Below, one piece after another: positions 15,286-21,126 of a stretch of 21,126 nt of DNA. Numbering within the stretch: position 1 is the first letter of the stretch; each line of letters starts with the position of its first letter. The stretch comes from Phycisphaerae bacterium (GTDB taxonomy: Bacteria; Planctomycetota; Phycisphaerae; UBA1845): positions 1 to 21,126 of the forward strand of contig JAJDDU010000456.1 of NCBI GenBank assembly GCA_029260155.1. Reading direction: 5' to 3'. The notes below the pieces were generated by a model. The model was not told the DNA's origin, made no database searches, and was given only the letters and a program-made list of their open reading frames with translations. The position numbers were made by a program, and so were the translations under genes.

Positions 15286-15485
15286 CAGCCGCCTCCCACG
15301 AATGTCACGATTTCAACCGCGTCGCCTTCGTGCAACGAGGTCTGATCGAACTCAGCCCGCGCCACCAGCTCCCGGTTGACCTCGACGGCCACTCGGATGG
15401 GCGGCACGTCGTAACGACGCAACAGATCGCCCACGGTTCGGAGACTGTCGTGCTGTTCAGATTTTCCGTTAATCTCAAGTCGCAT
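15285..15485 (-). CDS. thiS: Sulfur carrier protein ThiS
   Basis: ThiS is the ubiquitin-like sulfur carrier whose carboxy-terminal Gly is turned into a thiocarboxylate and used by ThiG. The 66-residue protein begins MRLEINGK, contains LLRRYDVPPIRVAVEVN and ends EIVTFVGGG, with the required terminal Gly-Gly. ATG 15485 has AAGGGGA upstream; a promoter-like pair at 15510-15538 precedes it. It overlaps thiG by one base. A neighbouring membrane-protein frame runs through the whole of thiS in another frame. Confidence 0.96.
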   Translation of the reverse strand: MRLEINGKSEQHDSLRTVGDLLRRYDVPPIRVAVEVNRELVARAEFDQTSLHEGDAVEIVTFVGGG

Positions 15486-15832
15486 GGCCGGGATTCCCCT
15501 TGCAGCGAGATTATAGCGCCGACGCTCGTTTGCGGCAATTCTGCGGAGATCTTTTCGGATCGAATGATGAGCACGTAGACCATAGCAGCCGCGACAATGG
15601 CCAGCGCGATTCCGACCTTGCATTGCAGACGCTGGGCGTTGAACGCCGGATCCCGAGTATCTTCCTTACGATAGGACCACAGCACCATCCCCGCGATGCA
15701 CATCGTCCCCGGCGAACCAAGCCACAAAACGAACCAAACCAGAAGATCCGTGAACGCAGGCCGGTACAAGACCATCGTCATCGCCGCAACGACGCAAGTC
15801 ATACCCATCCACACGCTAGCAAGCGCAGCCAA
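15305..15832 (-). CDS. Small membrane protein with C-terminus overlapping thiS
   Basis: A 175-codon frame. The first 110 or so residues read as a real membrane protein: helices at about 5-20, 27-50 and 72-90 (MGMTCVVAAMTMVLY, LLVWFVLWLGSPGTMCIAGMVLW, KVGIALAIVAAAMVYVLII) with a basic loop between. Beyond residue 115 the frame is a shadow of thiS on the same strand, so the true end is either this odd 181-base overlap or has been lost by a frameshift. The start is TTG 15832, seven bases after GGGAG; GTG 15814 and ATG 15808 or 15802 are alternatives. It follows the agmatinase gene by 25 bases. Function unknown. Confidence 0.5.
   Translation of the reverse strand: MAALASVWMGMTCVVAAMTMVLYRPAFTDLLVWFVLWLGSPGTMCIAGMVLWSYRKEDTRDPAFNAQRLQCKVGIALAIVAAAMVYVLIIRSEKISAELPQTSVGAIISLQGESRPCDLRLTENLNSTTVSEPWAICCVVTTCRPSEWPSRSTGSWWRGLSSIRPRCTKATRLKS
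15510..15538 (-). promoter_or_regulatory. Candidate internal promoter of thiS-thiG
   Basis: On the minus strand TTGCCG (15533-15538) and a consensus TATAAT (15510-15515) are 17 bases apart. Transcription would start near 15503, leaving an 18-base leader that contains AAGGGGA. It lies inside the reading frame of the upstream membrane protein. Confidence 0.5.
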
Positions 15833-15857
15833 GACACGTCTCCCGAGAAGGCGGACC

Positions 15858-16739
15858 TCAGCCCCGCGCCGACTCGATATAGCAGACCAGTTTGTAGACC
15901 AGTCGCGCGGCGAGAAACTCGGTCACCGCCTGTCCGGGGATGGGCATCACCTCGACAACATCGGCCCCGACGACATTCCTTTCCGCCGCCGCAAGACGCA
16001 ACAGTGCGGTCACCTGATACCAATCAAGACCGCCCGGTTCCGGCGTGCCCGTGCCGGGAGCGCAGGAGGGGTCGAAGCCGTCGATATCGATGGTGACGTA
16101 GACATTGTCGGTCAGCGCATCGAGGGCGCGATCAAGCCACTCATCGGTTTCAAAGCAGTCGCGGGCGGTCACGGGCGTGATTTTGGCCCGCTTCATGAAA
16201 CGGTGCTCTTCGACGGAGTACGCGCGAATGCCGACCGGGACCACCGAAGCGCCGAGATCGAGACAACGGCGCATGACCGAGGCGTGTGAGTACGGCGTCT
16301 GCTCGAAACTGCTGCGCAAGTCGGCGTGGGCGTCGATCTGCAAGATCGAGAGTTTCTTATGCTTGGTCATGGCTGCGCGAGCCAAGCCGCTGGTGATGCT
16401 GTGGTCCCCACCCAAGCCAATCAGCATCTTGCCGTCGCGAACGATGCGCTTAGCACATTTGAAGATGTCCTCGTGCATCGCTTGCGGGCCGGCCATATTG
16501 GGCATGAGGGCGTCCAATGTGGCGATGCCGCAGTCATAGAACTCCCCCAGCAACTCTTCGTCGAACGTCTCGACGTGGTGTGAGGCTTCGATGATGGCAC
16601 GCGGGCCATTGCGCGTGCCGACCTGATAACTCGCAGCGCTGTCGTACGGTACGGGCAGAATCGCGTAGCGAGCGTTCCCGTAGTCGCTGAACTCGGGCTC
16701 CAGCTCGAGGAAAGTGTTGGGGATTCTCTCAACAGCCAA
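15858..16739 (-). CDS. speB: Agmatinase-family ureohydrolase
   Basis: Agmatinase hydrolyses agmatine to putrescine and urea with a binuclear manganese centre. The 293-residue protein keeps every metal ligand of the arginase/agmatinase family: GGDH (110-113) with His113, DAHAD (136-140) with Asp136, His138 and Asp140, and DIDGFDP (218-224) with Asp218 and Asp220, plus SHAS (151-154) and a late Glu in GTPEPGG. The start is TTG 16739, with AAAGGG seven bases upstream; no ATG lies near. It follows the deoxyhypusine-synthase-like gene by 21 bases and that follows arginine decarboxylase, so agmatine or an agmatine derivative is the likely substrate. Exact substrate cannot be read from sequence. Confidence 0.9.
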   Translation of the reverse strand: MAVERIPNTFLELEPEFSDYGNARYAILPVPYDSAASYQVGTRNGPRAIIEASHHVETFDEELLGEFYDCGIATLDALMPNMAGPQAMHEDIFKCAKRIVRDGKMLIGLGGDHSITSGLARAAMTKHKKLSILQIDAHADLRSSFEQTPYSHASVMRRCLDLGASVVPVGIRAYSVEEHRFMKRAKITPVTARDCFETDEWLDRALDALTDNVYVTIDIDGFDPSCAPGTGTPEPGGLDWYQVTALLRLAAAERNVVGADVVEVMPIPGQAVTEFLAARLVYKLVCYIESARG

Positions 16740-16760
16740 GGAACGAACCCTTTCGCCGCG

Positions 16761-17888
16761 TTAAATCTTGTAGATCCCCTCGTAGCACTTCTTGAAGACG
16801 GGATTGTCGCGGGCCACTTCGATGAGTGTCTCGACCATCGCATCGACGCGCGAGAGAAGCCGTCTCCCCGTCCGCGCCTCATTGCGAATCATGACGTACT
16901 GCGCTATCAGAGGAAAAGTCAGCGACGCACACGAGTAGACGACGACGTTGTTCTTGTGCGCATCTTTGACCTTGCCCCAGCTGCGTGCTTCAGACGGCGT
17001 CGCGCCGGACAGCCCGCCCCAGTGCGGAGAGTCGGTCGTCAGTTGCAGGAAGTAGTCGTGACCACCCTTGGATTCGTCGTTGAGAATCTGATGCAATGTC
17101 GGCTGCGTCTGAAGATAGAAGTTCTTCGGTGACCCGCCGCCGATCTCGACCACGCCGTTCGTATCCGCATCGCGCACGATGGCGGCTGTTTCGATCACGT
17201 CGAGAAGCGGGTTCAGATTGATCGGCCTGTCAAATAGGTGCGGAACGATGAGGCCCATGCCGATCGACGAGTCGCCAGGCGATGACGTGTAAATCGGCAC
17301 GTCGTGCTTGGCGGCCGTCGCCACGAACGACTTCTCCGGGTGCGGCGCGGTCTTGAGAATGCCCTCCCCGAGCGCCTTGTGCAGTGTCGCGGTGGAAAAC
17401 GGCTTCGAGGAATCGAACTCCCGCAGAGCGTCCAGAATGACCTTGTCGGTCGCCATCAGAGTTTCGTCATCGGCGATAAAGACGTCATAAATCCGCGCGA
17501 CGCCGATGTCGGCCAGCTTATTGTCGTCGACGTCCGGTGAGCCCTGGACCATCGGCATGTCGTACGGGCGATGCAGATCGTGGTACAGGTTGGCGCCCGT
17601 CGAGATGATGAAGTCCACGAAGCCACGCTCGATAAGATCGATGAACACTCCGCTCATGCCGATCGGGGTCATCGCCCCTGCGATGGTCAAGCCGATCGTG
17701 GCGTTCTCAGAGATCATGTGGCTGTACAGTTGGGCGCCTTCGGCGAGACGGCGCCCGTTGAACCCGCTGCCCGCGAACACGCTGTCGATCATGTCGGCAA
17801 CGTTTTCGTTGCGGCTGAGTTGAAGCGGCTCGATGGATCGCCCGCGGAGCCATTCGTTTGCGTTAGGACAGTCTTTGTCGTGTTGCAT
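16761..17888 (-). CDS. Deoxyhypusine-synthase-family protein, likely polyamine aminobutyl transferase
   Basis: The 375-residue protein has the NAD-binding deoxyhypusine synthase fold: TIAGAMTPIG (68-77), STGANLYHD (96-104), GGGSPKN (250-256), TDSPHWGGLSGA (285-296) and SWGK (303-306). Lys306 matches the lysine that carries the aminobutyl-imine intermediate in eukaryotic and archaeal enzymes. Bacteria lack eIF5A, so hypusine formation is not expected; bacterial homologues are linked to homospermidine-type synthesis from putrescine. Here it lies between arginine decarboxylase (10 bases upstream) and the ureohydrolase (21 bases downstream). It could act on putrescine to give homospermidine, or on agmatine to give an aminobutyl-agmatine that the ureohydrolase then trims. 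ATG 17888 is used; a longer frame to 18095 overlaps the upstream gene. Confidence 0.9.
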   Translation of the reverse strand: MQHDKDCPNANEWLRGRSIEPLQLSRNENVADMIDSVFAGSGFNGRRLAEGAQLYSHMISENATIGLTIAGAMTPIGMSGVFIDLIERGFVDFIISTGANLYHDLHRPYDMPMVQGSPDVDDNKLADIGVARIYDVFIADDETLMATDKVILDALREFDSSKPFSTATLHKALGEGILKTAPHPEKSFVATAAKHDVPIYTSSPGDSSIGMGLIVPHLFDRPINLNPLLDVIETAAIVRDADTNGVVEIGGGSPKNFYLQTQPTLHQILNDESKGGHDYFLQLTTDSPHWGGLSGATPSEARSWGKVKDAHKNNVVVYSCASLTFPLIAQYVMIRNEARTGRRLLSRVDAMVETLIEVARDNPVFKKCYEGIYKI

Positions 17889-17898
17889 CGTAAGCGTG

Positions 17899-18462
17899 CT
17901 AGAAACAGAAGACGGCTGCCGAGACCACCGTGGTCCACAGACCGTTCTTGTCACCCTCAGCTGTCTGGACCATCGCCCGAGTGTCCACAATGAGACGCTT
18001 GGCCTTATAAATCTCGCGACGCTCGTCGTAAGCCGTCTCCGGGTCGAGGTCGATGCCGTGCGTCGTGGCCAGCATGGTGGCAGCCATGTCCTCAACGAAG
18101 TCGCTGCAACGCTTGTGCGTCATCCCGAACCCGTGGTGCTCTGAGATATAGCCGTAGTCTTCGCTGTTCGCGGGCACCGCCAGCCCGACGCCCGCACCGG
18201 CCAAGCGGTTGGGTTCGTCGGTGCGACATTCGGCAATAACGCAGGGGACGATCGCGCCGACGGCCATCTTTTTCAGCCCAACGCTCCGTGTGACGATCTT
18301 GCAATGAGGCGGGAAGATGCTGCTGACACGGACCAGATTGAACTGCGCAATCCCCGCCTGACGCAGCGCCTCTTCAAAGGACTGCAGGCTTCGGCGGTGC
18401 TTGCCCACGCCCTTGGTGAAAAACATATACTGGGGGACCATTTGCTGTGTCTTCGCGGGCAA
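17899..18462 (-). CDS. pdaD: Pyruvoyl-dependent arginine decarboxylase
   Basis: PdaD decarboxylates arginine to agmatine using a pyruvoyl group made by self-cleavage. The 187-residue protein has the family start MVPQYMFFTKGVGKH (8-22), the cleavage region FNLVRVSSIFPPHC with Ser47-Ser48 as the likely cut and pyruvoyl source, and AVPANSEDYGYISEHHG, ending WTTVVSAAVFCF. TTG 18462 is preferred because AGGAG (18471-18475) stands eight bases upstream; ATG 18441 is closest to family alignment but lacks a ribosome site, and an upstream frame to 18519 is unlikely. It lies 53 bases after the Clp N-domain gene and opens the polyamine module. Confidence 0.93.
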   Translation of the reverse strand: MPAKTQQMVPQYMFFTKGVGKHRRSLQSFEEALRQAGIAQFNLVRVSSIFPPHCKIVTRSVGLKKMAVGAIVPCVIAECRTDEPNRLAGAGVGLAVPANSEDYGYISEHHGFGMTHKRCSDFVEDMAATMLATTHGIDLDPETAYDERREIYKAKRLIVDTRAMVQTAEGDKNGLWTTVVSAAVFCF

Positions 18463-18515
18463 TGGCAAGTCTCCTGAGGGGTCACCGCAGTTTCGATCGG
18501 CGGGAGAAAACCCGG

Positions 18516-18959
18516 TCAATCGCCCGAGATGAGCTCCTGCGTTTTCGCGTGGGCTTTATCGTACGTCGCGCCGAACGCGAGGAGTGCTCGTTCCGCGACG
18601 CTCCCCTCTTCCCGCAGCATAGCCAACAGGAGGTGCTCGGTGCATACTTCTTTCGATTCCAGTTCCTGAGCCATGCGCACCGCGGTGGCAACAGTGCTCT
18701 TGAGGTGCGGTGAGCCCGGCAGTTTGCCGAACACCCATGTGTCCTCCATGCTCTTGCGAACCAGTCGATCGATCTCGGCCTTCAGCCGATACTCATCCAC
18801 GCCGAATGACGACAGGACCTTTGCCCCAACGCCCGATCCCTCTCGCATGATGGCCACCAGAACGTGCTCAGTGCCGAGGTACTCCTGGTCCGCCTCCCGC
18901 GCAATTTTCCGCGCGTGTTCCACGACTGTCGACACCCGCTTACTAAACTTCTCGTACAT
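18516..18959 (-). CDS. Stand-alone Clp N-terminal domain protein
   Basis: A 147-residue protein of two Clp_N repeats, residues 1-75 and 76-147, each a helical bundle as in the amino end of ClpC/ClpA: MYEKFSKRVSTVVEHARKIA with LGTEHVLVAIMREG, and STVATAVRMAQELE with CTEHLLLAMLREEGSVAERAL. No AAA+ domain follows; the gene stops at 18516 and the next gene begins. It may bind substrates or adaptors such as ClpS (gene at 13327) in place of, or in competition with, the full ClpC chaperone. It sits between the tail-anchored protein gene and pdaD on the same strand, 26 bases after the former. The start is ATG 18959; its ribosome site is weak. Confidence 0.93.
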   Translation of the reverse strand: MYEKFSKRVSTVVEHARKIAREADQEYLGTEHVLVAIMREGSGVGAKVLSSFGVDEYRLKAEIDRLVRKSMEDTWVFGKLPGSPHLKSTVATAVRMAQELESKEVCTEHLLLAMLREEGSVAERALLAFGATYDKAHAKTQELISGD

Positions 18960-18985
18960 GCGCTTGGCCCAATCGTCATCTAAGC

Positions 18986-19753
18986 CTACGACCGCACGTA
19001 ATCATACAGCAGGCTCAACAACGCCACAAGAATCGAAAACACGAGTGTTAACTTGAGAATAAGCAACCGATGGGTCACTTCCCGATCACGCCACTCGCCC
19101 AAACGCCTGTCGATCTCGTCCAGCTTCTGATCGATGCGTTGCTCGATTTCGTCCAGTTTCTCGCGAACGTAATCGTCGGCCACGCCCCTAAGCCGGCGCG
19201 CCACTCCGCCGACCAACCCCGTCTGCTCGATGTCGGATTTGATCGACTGGGCTTCGTCCTCGGGTAGATAGCGGTAGTCGTGCGAGTCGGCTATGTTCGA
19301 CGACGACACCAATTTCGCCACCAGTGAGCCCATCGCGCTTCGACGGAAACGCCGAAGCTTCGCGCCCACCCCCCCCGTCTTCCGCAAGCGACGCTCAAGT
19401 GCCGAACGCGATTCGCCGCTGACGGGTTCAACGCCCGAGAGCCCCGCCAGCACGCCAAGCCCCCGATCCGACAGCCCCTCGTGATGAGCCGGATGCTGCT
19501 GAGAAATCAACTGCGCGAGATGTTCCTTGTTCGCAGACCGTCGCACCGGAAGGCGAAGCCAGCGAACGACATCGAGCATCGCCTCCCGATCCATCGACAG
19601 AAGCAACTCCTGACGCCGGCGGACCATCGCCAACGCCTCTTCGTGCGGCGTGTCCCCTGATAGGCTCAGTCCGAGCGTACAACCGTAGCGCACCAACTCG
19701 TCTTTCGGTAACTTGAAGAGCGACGGCGCGCTCGCGACCTCAGGACGATCCAT
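18986..19753 (-). CDS. Tail-anchored protein with SAP-like helices and coiled coil
   Basis: A 255-residue protein. Residues about 12-95 contain two helix-extension-helix stretches (LFKLPKDELVRYGCTLGLSLSGD and MLDVVRWLRLPVRRSANKEHL), which look like SAP/LEM-type or Rho-N-type motifs, often nucleic-acid binding. Residues 96-175 are basic and low in structure. A coiled coil at about 195-225 (VREKLDEIEQRIDQKLDEIDRRL) leads to a single carboxy-terminal hydrophobic helix (about 232-250, LLILKLTLVFSILVALLSLLY). This is a tail anchor with the bulk in the cytoplasm. ATG 19753 is chosen; GTG 19774 is upstream but without a ribosome site. It overlaps the small membrane protein gene by 14 bases. Binding of DNA near the membrane is inference. 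Confidence 0.72.
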   Translation of the reverse strand: MDRPEVASAPSLFKLPKDELVRYGCTLGLSLSGDTPHEEALAMVRRRQELLLSMDREAMLDVVRWLRLPVRRSANKEHLAQLISQQHPAHHEGLSDRGLGVLAGLSGVEPVSGESRSALERRLRKTGGVGAKLRRFRRSAMGSLVAKLVSSSNIADSHDYRYLPEDEAQSIKSDIEQTGLVGGVARRLRGVADDYVREKLDEIEQRIDQKLDEIDRRLGEWRDREVTHRLLILKLTLVFSILVALLSLLYDYVRS

Positions 19754-20030
19754 GAGCGGCCCCAACCCCGTCACCGTGGTGCATCAGCAGCAGATACACC
19801 AGTACCGCCGCCAAGACCCCGATCTGAAGAAAATCGAAAAAAAAACGCCGAAAGCGGCTCCGAACCAGCAACGACATCAGATATCTGCGAGCCAACGCTT
19901 CGCTACGCCCGGGGCGATCCAACGCAACACGCCAATAGAATACAAACGAGATCAGGCGAATCGTCGCGTACGTACCCACCACGATCGCCAAGCACCACCG
20001 GTAGACGTCAAAAAGTGAAGCAGCGACCAC
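19740..20030 (-). CDS. Small membrane protein upstream of the tail-anchored gene
   Basis: A 96-residue protein with two hydrophobic helices, about 8-33 (FDVYRWCLAIVVGTYATIRLISF) and 64-83 (FDFLQIGVLAAVLVYLLLM), joined by a very basic loop (about 35-62, many Arg). The end is His/Gly-rich. The start is GTG 20030 with no clear ribosome site. The gene overlaps the next one by 14 bases, which ties the two in one operon. No family recognised. Confidence 0.62.
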   Translation of the reverse strand: MVAASLFDVYRWCLAIVVGTYATIRLISFVFYWRVALDRPGRSEALARRYLMSLLVRSRFRRFFFDFLQIGVLAAVLVYLLLMHHGDGVGAAHGSS

Positions 20031-20097
20031 GACCGTGATTCCCGAACGCGCGACGTTCTAACTCTGCACCGCGCCCCAACGTGACCCGCAAGAGGCC
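20031..20097. other. Short intergenic gap
   Basis: The 67 bases between the PKD-protein stop and the small membrane protein start show no hairpin and no clear promoter hexamers. A terminator for the PKD gene is not seen here. Confidence 0.4.
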
Positions 20098-21126
20098 CTA
20101 CCGCAAGCGACGCCGCAGCAGCCCAAGTGAGAGCATGATGCTCACGAACGCCACTGGCAACCCCGCCCCACAGGTCGGCGGAATCGTCACCGGCGAGGTC
20201 GTCGTAGTGCCATCGTCAGTGCCGTCCGTCCCAAGAGTACCGTCATCGGCGATGCCACCGGTCCCCGTTACTGGAGGGTTCGGATCCGGCTCCACGGTGA
20301 TGAATCGCGTCGCCATTTGAGAGACCACTTGCCCCGACGGCGTTGTCGACCGCACGTCCACGGAGATGGGCAGCGTCCGCGCGACACTCGAAAAGTTCGT
20401 GTACGTGTGTGGCACGGAAATCGTCTCAGCGGAATCGCCGTCGCCAAGATCCCACGTGATGCTGTTGATGTCGCCCGCCGACGAACCGCTGATGTTCAGC
20501 TCGACGGAAAACGGCGATGCTCCCCGATTAACATCAGCATTCGAATCTCCGGGCAGCCCGACGACGATGCGAACCTCGCCCACAACGCCGATATCGGTGC
20601 TCGATTCGCCCGTCACGTGTACCGCGACTGTGCGGATCCCGGTGTTACCAAACTCATCCGTGACCGTGAACGTAGGGAAGAACGTGCGTTCCTGCGACCC
20701 CGTCACTACGAAACGATGCGTTGTCGTCGCCCTATCCGACGACTCCCCGTCGCCGAAGTCCCACTCCATCGACACAATCGTGCTGTCGCTGAGCGCATTG
20801 CCCTGGAACCGAACTTCAAGGGGCGAGACGCCCGACAGCGGGCTTACGTTGATGGCCGCACGCGGCCTGGTCGCCGATACCGGGGTCGTCCCCCCACCCG
20901 CGTCGCCGCCCGGAAGAATCCCGATTCCAGCAACGTTTCCGAGCGTGTCGATGGTCACACCGAAGCCGTACCGCCCGATGGCGTTGACGGGAAACAGTGC
21001 ATAGTGGCGTGTCCCCGAAGTGCCAGGCAGCGTGAAGGCCGTCTCCTGACTCGAACTACCATGGACCACGACAATCCCAGCCGAAACCTCCTGACCAAGA
21101 GGATAGATGATCCCGTCATCCGGAAG
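20098..21126 (-). CDS. PKD-domain surface protein with C-terminal membrane anchor, cut by the window edge
   Basis: The frame is open from TAG 20098-20100 to the right edge, so 342 codons are seen and the amino end is missing; GTG 21069 is not a credible start because the coding sequence continues upstream of it (visible text begins LPDDGIIYPLGQEV). Two PKD-type beta domains are visible, one with WDFGDG at about residue 122 and one with WDLGDG at about residue 227 of the visible part. A Thr/Gly/Asp-rich linker follows, then PPTCGAGLP, a hydrophobic helix (VAFVSIMLSLGLL) and RRRLR at the end. This Cys-helix-Arg tail resembles a carboxy-terminal sorting or anchoring signal. The protein is probably exported and displayed on the cell surface. 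Confidence 0.82.
   Translation of the reverse strand, partial: LPDDGIIYPLGQEVSAGIVVVHGSSSQETAFTLPGTSGTRHYALFPVNAIGRYGFGVTIDTLGNVAGIGILPGGDAGGGTTPVSATRPRAAINVSPLSGVSPLEVRFQGNALSDSTIVSMEWDFGDGESSDRATTTHRFVVTGSQERTFFPTFTVTDEFGNTGIRTVAVHVTGESSTDIGVVGEVRIVVGLPGDSNADVNRGASPFSVELNISGSSAGDINSITWDLGDGDSAETISVPHTYTNFSSVARTLPISVDVRSTTPSGQVVSQMATRFITVEPDPNPPVTGTGGIADDGTLGTDGTDDGTTTTSPVTIPPTCGAGLPVAFVSIMLSLGLLRRRLR

Noticed and set aside
15486..15560. Thiamine riboswitch before thiS
   Set aside because: The predicted leader is only about 18 bases and I see no conserved riboswitch core motif.
1..21126. tRNA, rRNA, insertion sequences or integrase genes
   Set aside because: I saw no tRNA-like cloverleaf arms, no rRNA segments, no transposase or integrase motifs and no terminal repeat pairs.

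Overview
The window is about 60% GC and is packed with chromosomal housekeeping and accessory genes. No rRNA, tRNA, CRISPR array or recognisable mobile element is visible. The gene set suggests a planctomycete-type bacterium. It has a lysine/alanine-only histone H1-like protein, a stand-alone two-repeat Clp N-domain protein, an EMC3/TMCO1-like membrane protein, HEAT-repeat and lipoprotein genes of unknown role, and secreted PKD-domain and Cys-motif proteins. This assignment is an inference, because no phylogenetic marker is present.

Left third (1-5340): a leftward promoter and the first codons of a leftward gene lie at the edge. Next comes a minus-strand EMC3/TMCO1-like membrane protein. From about 1141 to 2990 there is no intact gene. 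This stretch holds two decayed plus-strand gene relics, one like the start of apolipoprotein N-acyltransferase and one like a secreted protein, then a CGCG-rich leader of about 600 bp. The leader ends in a Shine-Dalgarno box of exceptional length before the histone H1-like gene, which is followed by a 16-bp-stem terminator. A two-gene minus-strand operon follows, with a lipoprotein and a secreted S1/P1-nuclease-like protein carrying an Ada-type zinc motif.

Middle (5341-10360): a large exported HEAT-repeat protein and a response regulator with a degenerate GGDEF and an intact HD-GYP domain run rightward. A polytopic membrane protein of unknown function lies convergent to them.

Right half (10359-21126): everything is on the minus strand. 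One operon is pdxJ, a catalytically degenerate SGNH-fold protein, dapA and the polytopic membrane protein. The first three are joined by ATGA overlaps and start from a good sigma70-type promoter flanked by a 10-bp inverted repeat. Upstream of it are clpS and a coiled-coil lipoprotein. A second run goes from a small membrane protein and a tail-anchored SAP-like protein, through a Clp N-domain protein, pyruvoyl-dependent arginine decarboxylase, a deoxyhypusine-synthase-family protein and an agmatinase-family protein, to a small membrane protein and thiS-thiG. The decarboxylase, the DHS homologue and the ureohydrolase look like a complete arginine-to-polyamine module that may make homospermidine or a related triamine. 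The right edge cuts a PKD-domain surface protein.

The most interesting points are the polyamine module, the SGNH pseudoenzyme coupled to pdxJ and dapA, the Clp N-domain protein without an ATPase, the gene graveyard and CGCG-rich leader before the histone gene, and two lipoprotein genes whose promoters imply almost leaderless mRNAs.
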